The notes: generated by a model from the letters alone, not told the origin. A DNA stretch of 41,051 nucleotides from a bacterium (GCA_015075175.1 JABTUV010000023.1:1-41051); one strand, 5' to 3'. Numbered from the stretch's first letter, positions 26,587 through 33,838 are shown. Program-made: numbers and translations.

Positions 26587-27014
26587 TGCCCCTCCCACAC
26601 AAGCATTGACAGCACATTGAACGTCTGAAGCTTCAGCTCCTGCCCTGACGTGTTCTCAACCCACAACTCGACCATGTATTGCCCGGCCGGGAACCCGGTA
26701 AGTTCCACGAAGCCTCCGGCCTGCTTAGAGTTGCTCGCCTCGTTGGCGCGGCGCACCACTATCTCGTAGAGGGTTCCGCTGATCTTGGCGAAAGCTTTGA
26801 AGTTGCTCCCGGCAGTGCCGTTGGTGCCGTCGTTGAGTGCCGCGACGATAATGGGGGTATCGTCGCGTTGCTTGTGTAGCACAACTGCCACACCCGTAGC
26901 AACTTGCCAGACACCGAAGAAGCCGCCCGGGATGGTTATCTCGCCCACGGGCAGTTGGAGCTTCCCCAGAACCGGCGAAGTGGCGGCAGCAGCGGACGAC
27001 CTACCGAGCGCCAT
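26583..27014 (-). CDS. Small virion protein, probably tail-spike associated
   Basis: 143 aa, beta-rich throughout: PVLGKLQLPVGEITIPGG, VATGVAVVLHKQRDDTPIIV, GGFVELTGFPAGQYMVELWV. No signal or membrane span. It is sandwiched by 1-nt and 4-nt overlaps with similar beta proteins, implying equal production. Likely a small fibre, decoration or spike-attachment subunit; family not recognised. Confidence 0.5.
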   Translation of the reverse strand: MALGRSSAAAATSPVLGKLQLPVGEITIPGGFFGVWQVATGVAVVLHKQRDDTPIIVAALNDGTNGTAGSNFKAFAKISGTLYEIVVRRANEASNSKQAGGFVELTGFPAGQYMVELWVENTSGQELKLQTFNVLSMLVWEGQ

Positions 27015-27343
27015 CAGGTGACCTCTTGGCCGAACGCCTGAAACGCCACGTTGGCGGTCGAGGCACGTACCCGCAGCTTGTCGGTGGCGGCTAGCGTGAT
27101 GCCGTTAGTGAACTCGACCGTCTCATACGGGGCAACCGATAAATCGTAGGCGACGTACTGCTTGGTGGCGACCGCGGCGCCGCCCACCGCGACGAACACC
27201 CGCACCGTCGCGGTGGTCGAGCCCGTGTTGCACACGATGATTGACGACACGACCGTGCTAGTCGAGGCAGGTACAGTGTAGAGGTCGGTGTCTGTGCTGG
27301 CGGCCGGGTTGGACTGGCCGAGCACCTTCAGCGCAGTAGGCAT
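27014..27343 (-). CDS. Phage tail/decoration beta-protein
   Basis: 109 aa. The pattern KVLGQSNPAASTDTDLYTVPAS... then SSIIVCNTGSTTATVRVFVA and a TLAATDKLRVRASTANVAF end is a common phage structural module (LGQ-S-P-A-x-T-x-TDLYTVPA), found next to tail fibres and minor tail genes. It likely forms an Ig-like or jelly-roll domain on the virion surface. It lies directly downstream of the tail-spike gene. Confidence 0.65.
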   Translation of the reverse strand: MPTALKVLGQSNPAASTDTDLYTVPASTSTVVSSIIVCNTGSTTATVRVFVAVGGAAVATKQYVAYDLSVAPYETVEFTNGITLAATDKLRVRASTANVAFQAFGQEVT

Positions 27344-27352
27344 ATCTAGAGT

Positions 27353-28900
27353 CTACCCCCCCATGACCAGGAATGGGCGGGTGAAGCTGTCATCTCCCCC
27401 GCCGCCCCCGCCCGGCGCCGCCCAGCTATAGTCGTAGTCGGTGGCGGTGTTCTTGGTAAGCACGTAGCCGGATGCGCCTCCCGCCGGTGCGAGCCCCGCT
27501 AGTGCAGCAGCGTCCCACACCGTACCGTCGTACCGGAACACGTCGCCGGTGGACGGCGACAGTGTGGGTTCCACGTCGGAAAGCTCGTTCAGTTGCGTGG
27601 CGCCCGCCCCGGTGCCGATCGTGTTGCCGCTCCCCCCGTCGGTAACAGTCAGCCCGCCGTAGGCCCCGAGAATGGTGTTGTTGTTGCCTGTCACGTTTCC
27701 GCCCACGGTGCCGGTCGGGGCGGGTGTACGGCGCACACCAAGCGAACACTTGATCATGTTGTTGCTGCCCGACACGGTTAGCAGCGTAAGACTGTTCGTC
27801 TTGCCGGGGTCTAGATGCACGTCGTAGTTGCCGCCGGACGTGGCGATGTTCAGCGTCTTGTATTGCCCGCTGACATGGGTGAACTTCCCCGAGGACAAGG
27901 TGACCTGCGTGCCCGGCAGGGCGTTGTCTACGAGCACGACTCCGCGGCGGTAGGTGTTGCCGGACGCGTAGATGCCGGTGGCGGTAACGGTGAGAGCGGT
28001 CAGCCCGTCCTCGCCAGAGTCCAGGTAGGTGCAACCGACCATCTCTAGTCTGTACCCGTCGATGGTCAGCGACCCGTACTGGTCGAACAGGCAGTTGTCG
28101 AATCTGACCAATCCTCCGGCTGCGCCGCCGGACGACTTCAGCGTAGTGGATGCCCCCATCGTAATAACGCAGTTGGAGAAGATGAGCGCGTTTGGCAGTT
28201 CCCGGGCGGCGCTGGCGCCCGAACCCATGCTGGTCAAGGTGATAGCACAGTCGTTGGCGAGCACGGTCGGCAGGTTGGTGTTGGTCGCGACGGCCAGTTG
28301 CACTTCGGTGCCGTTGAACACGAACAGCCTGGCCCGCCCCATAGCGGCAGTGATGGTCACGTCGTCAGGTTCGGGACCCATGTTCGACGCGGTGATCACG
28401 CACGAGTCTGCGCCGTAGGTGAGGGTGGACTTGCCGGACGTGACCATGCTGCCGGAATGGCGTATGTCGAGCCCGTGGAAGAACAGGACGTGATCTTCGT
28501 ATAGCTCGTTCCCGACGAACGTGATAGAGAGGCAGTCCCACCGCTCTCTGGGGGGCGTACCTATCTTGGTGCCCGACAGGGCGCACTGCCGGTAGTTGAA
28601 GTCGGTGGCTGCCCACACCACAATCTTCACCCGCCGGTTGAGCGTCACGTTGCCGTAGGCGGTGTCGTCGTAGTACCCACCGGCCGAGTGCGGCTTCACG
28701 TAGATGAACGCCGCCCCGTCGTTCGGCACCGCTTCGACGGCGGCTTTGATCGTGGTGTAGTCCCCGGTGCCGTCGTCCGCTACGGTCGTGAACGTGGTGA
28801 AGCCGCCGCCCAGCGCGGCTTCGATCTCCGCAAAGTTGCGGTAGAGCATCGTCCGCGCACGGCCGTCAATGTTCTCGATCCACGGGTGCGGAACACGCAT
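27353..28900 (-). CDS. Tail spike with right-handed beta-helix
   Basis: 515 aa. After a short head-binding segment (IDGRARTMLYRNFAEIEAAL) comes VADDGTGDYTTIKAAVEAVP, the classic start of pectin-lyase-like parallel beta-helices, then many short strands with Asn/Gly/Thr turns through residue 400. The C-terminus has LNELSDVEPTLSPSTGDV and a Gly-rich end. Such trimeric spikes bind or cleave host surface polysaccharide; I cannot see a definite catalytic pair. No Shine-Dalgarno is obvious at ATG 28900. It is the probable host-range determinant. Confidence 0.78.
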   Translation of the reverse strand: MRVPHPWIENIDGRARTMLYRNFAEIEAALGGGFTTFTTVADDGTGDYTTIKAAVEAVPNDGAAFIYVKPHSAGGYYDDTAYGNVTLNRRVKIVVWAATDFNYRQCALSGTKIGTPPRERWDCLSITFVGNELYEDHVLFFHGLDIRHSGSMVTSGKSTLTYGADSCVITASNMGPEPDDVTITAAMGRARLFVFNGTEVQLAVATNTNLPTVLANDCAITLTSMGSGASAARELPNALIFSNCVITMGASTTLKSSGGAAGGLVRFDNCLFDQYGSLTIDGYRLEMVGCTYLDSGEDGLTALTVTATGIYASGNTYRRGVVLVDNALPGTQVTLSSGKFTHVSGQYKTLNIATSGGNYDVHLDPGKTNSLTLLTVSGSNNMIKCSLGVRRTPAPTGTVGGNVTGNNNTILGAYGGLTVTDGGSGNTIGTGAGATQLNELSDVEPTLSPSTGDVFRYDGTVWDAAALAGLAPAGGASGYVLTKNTATDYDYSWAAPGGGGGGDDSFTRPFLVMGG

Positions 28901-28909
28901 ATGTAGATT

Positions 28910-29023
28910 CTAGTCTACTCCTAGCGCGTCTGCGATGGCGTCGGCCAGGTCCGTTGCGGACGCGGGCGACGTGACGGTGGCGAGAGCCTTCTTGACGGCG
29001 AGACGGATAGATTCACGGGTCAT
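28910..29023 (-). CDS. 37-residue helical protein
   Basis: ATG 29023 with GGAGGT at ideal spacing. The product begins MTRESIRLAVKKALATV and ends DLADAIADALGVD, a basic helix followed by an acidic helix. The good ribosome site and lack of overlap suggest a real gene. It may be a small virion subunit or spike adaptor. No family recognised. Confidence 0.6.
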   Translation of the reverse strand: MTRESIRLAVKKALATVTSPASATDLADAIADALGVD

Positions 29024-29052
29024 GGGTGTACCTCCGTGGCGGGATGTCTAGT

Positions 29053-30120
29053 TTACCACTCTGGGTCGTCCACCATGTCGTCGGTAAAGTTCTCCATCGC
29101 CATAGTGAAATCCACCACGATGATCTGGTCGTTGTAGACGTACGGGTCGGGCGGCCCACCGAGCAGCCGTTCATGCTCCACCAGGTAATCGACCGCCTCG
29201 TTGAACAGGTAGCGTGCTCCGCCGACCTTCTCGTAGAGCGCCTTCTTACGGATGCCCTCCTTACCGGCCGCCTGGACGGCGCGGAGGATGTTGTCCCGAC
29301 GCTCCACCCTGAGATCGTTGTTGTGCTCCTTCGGCAGCGCAACCCGGTAGGCGACCCGGTTGTTGCAGGACAGCAACGTAACGAACCCGAAGGTGGCGTC
29401 GTCGGCGCAGATGCCTTGGACGGTGCCGACGCGGTCCTTGTCGAGCTTGATCCGGGCCGACCCTTCCTTCCCGACCCCGAACGGGTCGATCAGGGTGAAA
29501 GCGTACGCTGTGCCGTCTATGCCGGAAAGCTTCCGTTCTGACCCGATAGGTCCTCTAGTGGCGTTGGTGTGGGCTTTTGTAACGTGGTCGATGATGAGCA
29601 CCGCGGCAGCGCCGTTGTCTGTGAACCCGCGAATGGTGCGATGGACGTCGGCTACCTGCTGGGAAACGTACCCGTCGGCTCCGAGCAGGGCCAACACTTC
29701 CGACATGGAGTCGATCACCACCAGGTTGGGTGCGTAGGTGGAAACCACGTTGGTGGCGTCCTCTGCGCCGAACTTGCCTTCGGGGCGGAGGTAGTGGCAT
29801 CGGGCGACTTCCTGGGGCTCGACGCCCAGCAGCCGAAGCCGGTTGGCGACGGTTTGTGGCGTGTCCTCCATGTCGATCCAGACGACGGTGCCGCCACGGT
29901 GAAGAACCTGTGTGACCGCAACAAGGGCGGTCCACGTCTTGAGGCTGGACGACTCCCCGTAGAACACGTGGAGACGGCCCGGGTAGATGCCGTGTTGGCC
30001 GTCGGTGCGACGGAACATCGTGGCTGGTTCGGGCCGGTAGTCGGCGCCGAAGAACGGCGCCAGCGGCGTCTCTGTGAACTTCTCAGAGTCCAAGATGTTG
30101 TCGTTGTCGTTGTCAGTCAT
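29053..30120 (-). CDS. RecA-fold replicative helicase/ATPase (RepA-like, AAA_25)
   Basis: 355 aa from ATG 30120, overlapping the primase stop by 8 nt. The core has GESSSLKT at residues 55-62 in place of a standard Walker A (Leu instead of Gly before Lys), VVWIDMEDTPQTVANRL, Walker B-like NLVVIDSMSEVLALLG, and the IIDHVTKAHTNATRGPIGS sensor region typical of RepA/AAA_25 hexameric ATPases encoded with primase-polymerases. A C-terminal winged-helix-like part follows (AAGKEGIRKKALYEKVGGAR). Likely the main helicase moving with the neighbouring primase. Confidence 0.78.
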   Translation of the reverse strand: MTDNDNDNILDSEKFTETPLAPFFGADYRPEPATMFRRTDGQHGIYPGRLHVFYGESSSLKTWTALVAVTQVLHRGGTVVWIDMEDTPQTVANRLRLLGVEPQEVARCHYLRPEGKFGAEDATNVVSTYAPNLVVIDSMSEVLALLGADGYVSQQVADVHRTIRGFTDNGAAAVLIIDHVTKAHTNATRGPIGSERKLSGIDGTAYAFTLIDPFGVGKEGSARIKLDKDRVGTVQGICADDATFGFVTLLSCNNRVAYRVALPKEHNNDLRVERRDNILRAVQAAGKEGIRKKALYEKVGGARYLFNEAVDYLVEHERLLGGPPDPYVYNDQIIVVDFTMAMENFTDDMVDDPEW

Positions 30121-30864
30121 TGCTAACCCCTGTCCTGTTCTGTTTGGCCACGGTCCGAGAAGCGGACCGCAGCGTGTTTTCGATCTCCCAGGTCTCAAGC
30201 CCGGATTCTCGTGCGCCGCGGATGAGCGGTGCCAGGTCGTCTATCCCCGCCTCGAACGCCCGGCACGCCGCCCAGAACAACGTGTTGTTGCGGCTGCCCT
30301 CCGCGGAGACGGCAACCGTAACACCCATCGCCTCGACATTAGTCGCGGTCACGGCGGTGTGGGTGTTGCGGGTGGTGGGGCGCCGCAGCGCCTTGACCCA
30401 CGATGCTGGCAGCGACGCGGCACGGCCGGTGGCTTTCCACCCGTAGACGTGTTCGGTATGGGAAGGTGGCAGCAGACAGTAGTGCTTGCCCGGCCAGCGG
30501 ATGTCTACCCCGCGGCCCAACTGGACACGGCCTTCTGTGAGGGGGCAGGTGTAGTAGGTGTGGAATGAGCCGTCACCCGACCCGGTGAGTACGGTGGTGG
30601 TGACGGGTAGCACTCCGAGCCTGCCTTGTATCACGTCTAGGGTGTCCTTCCCCTGGTGGCGCACGTCCACGTCTACGACCACGTGGCCGTCCGGTACCGC
30701 GCCGCCGATGTTGGCGGTCGGATTGGTGAGCCACCACTGGTCTATCTGGTCGTGGTCGGTGGTGGCGTCGTGTACCCCTCTGGGGCAGAGCGGCGTCTTG
30801 CCTCCCGGGTGCAGGGGAAGAACACGCCAGCCTAGGTCGGCGAGATCGTGTGCGGCTTGTCGCA
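30113..30864 (-). CDS. Bifunctional primase-polymerase (archaeo-eukaryotic type)
   Basis: 250 aa from ATG 30864 with a perfect AGGAGG; longer upstream frames lack one. The N-terminal GWRVLPLHPGGKTPLCPRGV with the TNPTANIGGAV helix is the prim-pol domain. Motif I is VVVDVDVRHQGKD, motif II GSFHTYY, motif III GVDIRWPGKHYCLLPPS. A C-terminal helical segment (NTLFWAACRAFEAGIDDLAP) resembles the PriCT domain. It primes replication and may extend DNA; the helicase is co-translated. It is the first gene of the long leftward unit. Confidence 0.88.
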
Positions 30865-30970
30865 TCTCGATCCTCCTATCGTTTCCTGCGGGTGGGCCAT
30901 CGTAGCACGGTCGCGGCGGCGTGTCTACCCGCCCCGGAAAGTGTCCGAAATGTCCGATGTCCCCCTGGTG

Positions 30971-30991
30971 AACCCTTATTCTATAAGGGTT
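30971..30991. promoter_or_regulatory. Operator copy 1: AACCCTTAT-TCT-ATAAGGGTT
   Basis: Perfect 9-bp inverted repeat around a 3-nt centre. A second copy with the same half-sites lies 111 bp away at 31082. Two matching dyads in a divergent intergenic region are typical repressor or activator sites; no obvious repressor is coded beside them, so the regulator could be one of the small genes or host-encoded. Confidence 0.6.
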
Positions 30992-31081
30992 CTGGGGTTC
31001 GCGAGATGGCCCGAAAAAGCGGTCGGAACCCGGGTAGGAACCTCCTGAGGGGGGGGGGTTCCCGCGCGGCTCACCCGCTAG

Positions 31082-31125
31082 AACCCTTATGGAATAAGGG
31101 GAAAGTCCATATCGTGACACGATAT
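31082..31125. promoter_or_regulatory. Operator copy 2 plus 17-bp palindrome
   Basis: 31082-31102 reads AACCCTTAT-GGA-ATAAGGGGA, matching operator copy 1 in both half-sites. Seven bases on, 31109-31125 is ATATCGTG-A-CACGATAT, a perfect palindrome of different sequence, presumably for another protein. It contains GACAC, the core reported for WhiA binding in actinobacteria; that link is only suggestive. Confidence 0.55.
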
Positions 31126-31233
31126 ATGTTGCCGGACCAAGAGGAGGGGTACATCGGCGACCCCCCCCAGGGGGGGAGCCGTTGTACCCCCCTCGCCGGG
31201 GCCGAATCTTACCCTGGGTGGTAAAGTTGGTGG

Positions 31234-31458
31234 ATGGGTGGATGGGTGGTCGTCGCTGCTTCGGTGGTGGCGGTGGACTGGTGGAAGATTCGCCGGGGGC
31301 GGGACACGTTGAGCCAGGTGGCCCGGAGGCACCGGTGGGCTGCCTGGGCGCTCACCCTCTTGTGGGCCGCCCACCTGAAAGACGTCAAGCTGGCCGACTT
31401 GACATCGCCCGCCCGGGGGAGTCGGGTAGGGGAGTCGAGAGAAAGGAGAGAGCAATGA
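31234..31458 (+). CDS. Small protein at head of rightward arm
   Basis: 74 aa, ATG 31234 (no clear Shine-Dalgarno; a second ATG follows at 31242 in another phase of the GGTGG repeat). Its stop overlaps the next gene's ATG (ATGA), which argues that it is real. Sequence has VVVAASVVAVDWWKIRRGRD, then TLSQVARRHRWAAWALTLLW, an amphipathic/hydrophobic stretch, and a basic tail. Similar short membrane-associated proteins occur in actinobacteriophage accessory arms; function unknown. Confidence 0.5.
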   Translation: MGGWVVVAASVVAVDWWKIRRGRDTLSQVARRHRWAAWALTLLWAAHLKDVKLADLTSPARGSRVGESRERREQ

Positions 31459-31757
31459 GCAACATTGCGGACAAGACCATCTCCGAGTGGTTGGAGGAAC
31501 GGCGGGCGTCGGAGCGGAAGGTGTCGCCGCCGCCACCCGCCAAGACGTCGTGGTTCTGGAAGATTATCGGCTGGTCCTTCGTGGCGAACCTCGCCATCTT
31601 CGGCGGCATGGCAATCGTGAACCTCCTTGTCAGTGGGCCAGCAATCGTCGTGATGCTGTGCCTGGGCGTTGCGGCCTACCTCTGCGACCCCTACCACCGT
31701 CCAAAGCCGCGGTGTGGGAGGAGGGCATCACAGATAAGACCATCGCAGAGTGGCTGA
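31455..31757 (+). CDS. Small two-span membrane protein A (DKTIxEWL family)
   Basis: 100 aa, ATG 31455 behind GAAAGGAGAG. The N-terminal SNIADKTISEWLEERRASER is followed by a proline linker and two hydrophobic segments (IIGWSFVANLAIFGGMAIVN; AIVVMLCLGVAAYLC). The last 20 residues run into the following gene and may be affected by a frame change. The following gene repeats the N-terminal motif. Membrane location in an early-type arm suggests superinfection exclusion or host-membrane effects, unproven. Confidence 0.6.
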   Translation: MSNIADKTISEWLEERRASERKVSPPPPAKTSWFWKIIGWSFVANLAIFGGMAIVNLLVSGPAIVVMLCLGVAAYLCDPYHRPKPRCGRRASQIRPSQSG

Positions 31758-32047
31758 AGGAACGGTGGGCATCCGAGCCCGAGCGGAAGGTGCCGGAAGT
31801 GCTGCCCGACGTGGAGCTGCCCGAGCCACCTGACGAACACCGGCCACCTCGCCTCTGGGGCAGTGGTGGAGCGGGTGGAGCGGGTGGAGTGGTCGAGGAG
31901 ACCGTCGCCGGTTACATCGGGATGCTCCTAACCTGCTTCGCAGTGGCAGTCGTGCTATACAGCGCGTACCTGTTCGTCGTGCCGGTGTACCTCCTCGGCG
32001 CCTACATCTACGCATCCTGGGAGAGCCGCAAGACTGCCTCGAAGTGA
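31712..32047 (+). CDS. Small two-span membrane protein B, paralogue of A
   Basis: 111 aa if GTG 31712 is used. The start is uncertain: GGGAGGAGG lies just downstream of that GTG and upstream of an ATC, so the true start may be lost or rare. ITDKTIAEWLKERWASEPER matches the N-terminus of protein A, then a Pro/Glu linker, a Gly-rich GGAGGAGG piece and two hydrophobic spans (YIGMLLTCFAVAVVLYSAYL; VVPVYLLGAYIYA). It looks like a tandem duplicate that has diverged in the linker. Confidence 0.5.
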   Translation: MWEEGITDKTIAEWLKERWASEPERKVPEVLPDVELPEPPDEHRPPRLWGSGGAGGAGGVVEETVAGYIGMLLTCFAVAVVLYSAYLFVVPVYLLGAYIYASWESRKTASK

Positions 32048-32254
32048 GCCCCAGCGGGGGTGAGAGTGGCGAGGGGGCGTTGACACAGTCGCTGCGCTAG
32101 CCGACGCAACTTCGCCACAAAACCTTCACATCTGGCTGCGGTAGGAAAACGGGAATAACACACACGGGGGCCCCCCCGGGGGGAGGGGGGTCCGAGCTGT
32201 GTATGGGCGTCGAACGTGTGTACGATCTTAGCTTCTAAACGTCGGGCTGCCGAT
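32048..32254. other. Non-coding stretch with G/C-tract hairpin
   Basis: No supported gene. The notable part is 32166-32190, runs of G, C, G and G that can fold into a very stable stem, next to gene B. It may end transcription of the first rightward genes or reflect low-complexity sequence. Confidence 0.4.
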
Positions 32255-32470
32255 GGGCCTATTGCCCTCCGGGCCTTTGGCCCTCCGGGCCTTTGGCCCT
32301 CCGGGCCTTTGGCCCATTGACCCTTTGGCCATCCGAGCCTTTGGCCATCCGACCCTTTGGCCATCCGAGCCTTAGACCCTTTGGCCATCCGAGCCTTTGG
32401 CCCATTAACCCTCCGAGCCTTAGACCCTTTTACCCTCCGGACCATTGATCCATTGGCCCTTTGACCCATT
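32255..32470. repeat. 27 tandem octamers, exact 8-bp period
   Basis: The 216 nt divide without a single gap into 27 octamers of the form G-R-N-C-C-N-T-Y (for example GGGCCTTT, GGCCCTCC, GACCCTTT, GGCCATCC, GAGCCTTA). Position 4 is C in all, and paired octamers form 16-bp units containing GGGCC-TTT-GGCCC dyads. An 8-bp period cannot encode a repeated peptide, and the minus-strand frame across it is a by-product. Function unknown: protein-binding array or origin are candidates. Confidence 0.85.
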
Positions 32471-32505
32471 GATCCGCTCCGTAGCGTGCTCCGGGTAGAG
32501 GCAGT

Positions 32506-32550
32506 CGCCAGGATCGCCCACCGCGCCCATCCCGCCAGGATCGCCCACCG
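32506..32550. repeat. 18-bp direct repeat, two copies
   Basis: CGCCAGGATCGCCCACCG occurs at 32506-32523 and 32533-32550, perfect, start-to-start 27 bp. It lies between the octamer array and a perfect palindrome, so it may be a pair of protein sites. Confidence 0.75.
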
Positions 32551-32555
32551 TGCTC

Positions 32556-32579
32556 ACGTATCGACGACCGTCGATACGT
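32556..32579. promoter_or_regulatory. Perfect 10-bp-arm palindrome
   Basis: ACGTATCGAC and GTCGATACGT surround GACC. It is 38 bp upstream of a TTGACA hexamer (32617) and of the first pentapeptide-arm gene, the position expected for an operator or RNA hairpin. Confidence 0.55.
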
Positions 32580-32616
32580 CTCAAATGGGACATTTAGGGT
32601 ATTTCGGGGGGAGGAC

Positions 32617-32645
32617 TTGACAAGCGTGCTAGGCTGGCCCCGTAA
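32617..32645 (+). promoter_or_regulatory. Possible promoter for 32.7 kb genes
   Basis: TTGACA (32617-32622) is a perfect -35. At 17-bp spacing the -10 is only CCGTAA; a TAGGCT at 32630 is too close. An AT-richer stretch precedes it. Weak support as a promoter by itself. Confidence 0.35.
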
Positions 32646-32648
32646 GCC

Positions 32649-32711
32649 ACCCGCCGGAGCGCCGGTGGGCCCCACGGTGCCTACCTGGTGCCACAAGAGA
32701 AAGGGGATGCC
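32649..32711 (+). promoter_or_regulatory. Conserved leader, copy 1
   Basis: A hairpin (CCCGCCGG / CCGGTGGG, 32650-32670) is followed by CCCACGGTGCCTACCTGGTG, CCAC and GAGAAAGGGG before ATG 32712. The same design occurs at 32972 and 34791. Hairpins may protect or separate messages while keeping one ribosome-site style. Confidence 0.55.
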
Positions 32712-32957
32712 ATGACCGCTTACGACCATGCTAGGTGGGCAATGCTAGCGGCCCGGGCCGCGGGAATGGACGCCTACCGCGGCGACGCCGCGGCCCTTGC
32801 TAGGGACGTCGAGACCGCCGCCTACCACGCGGACCGCGCTGCCTACTACGCGGCGCGGGCCACGGGTGAGGGCGAGCGCGACGCCGCCCACCGCGCCGCC
32901 CACCACGCGGCTACCGCCGCCACCATCCTCACCCGATACACGACAACGAGAAAGTAG
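32712..32957 (+). CDS. Alanine-rich helical protein, unknown
   Basis: 81 aa, ATG 32712 behind GAGAAAGGGG (an in-frame ATG at 32688 lies inside the leader and is unlikely). Nearly all helix, with regularly placed His, Tyr, Arg and Asp: HARWAMLAARAAGMDAY, AAYHADRAAYYAARATGEG, AAHRAAHHAATAAT. It could be a small coiled-coil or nucleic-acid-mimic protein. No family recognised. Confidence 0.6.
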   Translation: MTAYDHARWAMLAARAAGMDAYRGDAAALARDVETAAYHADRAAYYAARATGEGERDAAHRAAHHAATAATILTRYTTTRK

Positions 32958-32971
32958 AGCATAGGCAGCGG

Positions 32972-33038
32972 GCGGGCCATCGGTGCTCCGGTGGCCCGCA
33001 CAGTGCCTACCGGCGCCACCCGAGAGAAGGGGTTACCC
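32972..33038 (+). promoter_or_regulatory. Conserved leader, copy 2
   Basis: Hairpin arms 32972-32983 and 32988-32999 (12 bp, one G-T) with loop TGCT, then CACAGTGCCTACCGGCGCCAC and GAGAAGGGG before ATG 33039. It matches copy 1 in the CAC-GTGCCTACC-G-GCCAC block. Confidence 0.55.
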
Positions 33039-33644
33039 ATGTTCAACCTTGCGTACCGGATCGACACGGCCGACGGCGTGAGCCGGAACGGGTTCAGGTG
33101 GCCCGACTCCGGGCCCGTTGAGGCCCCCGGCCCGTTCAACGCCACCAACTCCGGCCCGTGTCCATCCCGCCCCGGTGACGGCATCTGCGCCGCCACCACG
33201 TGGGAGGGAGCCGCGTCCGGTGGCCACGACGCCGGCGTGGTTCGGCTCGTGGCCTACGACGACGCCGACGTGCTCGGGTGGGACCGTAACAAGGTCCGCC
33301 TGGCACGCGCCCACGTCGTCGGCACCATCCCCGTGCGGGACCTGGCCACCCCAGGTGCCGACCTGGCGGGCGCCTACTTGTACCGCGCCGACCTCCGAGG
33401 GGCCGACCTGAGGGGCGCCTATCTGTGGAGGGCCCACCTCCGGGGGGCCGACCTCCGAGGGGCCGACCTCACCGGGGCCGACCTCCGAGGGGCCCTCCTC
33501 ACCGACGCCAACCTCCGAGGGGCCGACCTCCTAGGGGCCCTCCTCACCGGGGCCGACCTCACCCGCGCCAACCTCCGAGGGGCCGACCTCACCGACGCCG
33601 ACCTCACCCGCGCCCGCGTGGAGGGCGCTACGCTGCCCAGCTAG
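33039..33644 (+). CDS. Pentapeptide-repeat protein 1
   Basis: 201 aa, ATG 33039. Residues 1-105 form a conserved non-repeat domain (FNLAYRIDTADGV, GPCPSRPGDGICAATTW, VVRLVAYDDADVLG, VVGTIPVRDL). From about 106 the A(D/N/L)L-x-G pentapeptides begin: ADLAGAYLYRADLRGADLRG and so on, about 18 repeats ending EGATLPS. Pentapeptide repeats fold as a right-handed quadrilateral helix that mimics DNA; some family members (Qnr, MfpA) bind gyrase. Inference: binds a host or phage DNA-acting enzyme, with the N-terminal domain giving specificity. Same architecture as the genes at 34862 and 36018. Confidence 0.82.
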   Translation: MFNLAYRIDTADGVSRNGFRWPDSGPVEAPGPFNATNSGPCPSRPGDGICAATTWEGAASGGHDAGVVRLVAYDDADVLGWDRNKVRLARAHVVGTIPVRDLATPGADLAGAYLYRADLRGADLRGAYLWRAHLRGADLRGADLTGADLRGALLTDANLRGADLLGALLTGADLTRANLRGADLTDADLTRARVEGATLPS

Positions 33645-33674
33645 CTTAGACGACCACCCGAGAAAGGGGAAACA

Positions 33675-33838
33675 ATGGACACTACGGCCGCCTACGAACT
33701 GACCTTGTTCATGGAGTGCGCCGCATCCGAAACTACGTGCTCCGCGGTGTCGACGACCTGCCCGACGGCGGGGCCGACATCATCGACCGAGCACGCGCCA
33801 ACGGCTGGCGCGACGTGGCGGAGCACGACGACAACTAG
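33675..33838 (+). CDS. Small acidic protein, probable frame break
   Basis: About 54 aa. ATG 33675 has a strong GAGAAAGGGGAAA site. The start MDTTAAYELTLFMEC is followed, after a 1-nt frame change near 33712, by RRIRNYVLRGVDDLPDGG and DIIDRARANGWRDVAEHDDN, ending TAG 33836-33838. Without the change the frame becomes Thr/Ser-rich text running across a promoter, which is unlikely. Helical, acidic end; function unknown. Confidence 0.5.

Larger units (their letters stand above)
30865..31233. promoter_or_regulatory. Divergent control region between left and right arms
   Basis: 370 nt without a supported gene, separating leftward primase from rightward genes. It contains a pair of near-identical operators (separate entry), a 17-bp palindrome, and G/C homopolymer inverted repeats near 31035-31065 and 31155-31180. 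AT-rich CTTATTCTATAAG cores inside otherwise GC-rich DNA could supply -10 elements on both strands, but no convincing -35 partner is seen. Confidence 0.55.

Noticed and set aside
31399-31427. TTGACA-based promoter at 31399
   Set aside because: At 17-bp spacing the -10 is TCGGGT, far from consensus, and the site is inside a likely gene.
32008-32469. 153-aa minus-strand frame with KGSKARMAKG-like repeats
   Set aside because: It is a by-product of translating an 8-bp-period array; the period is not a multiple of three in unit length, and no ribosome site or overlap with neighbours exists.
32255-32470. CRISPR array
   Set aside because: Units are contiguous octamers with no spacers, and no cas genes other than a lone Cas4-like recombination nuclease are present.
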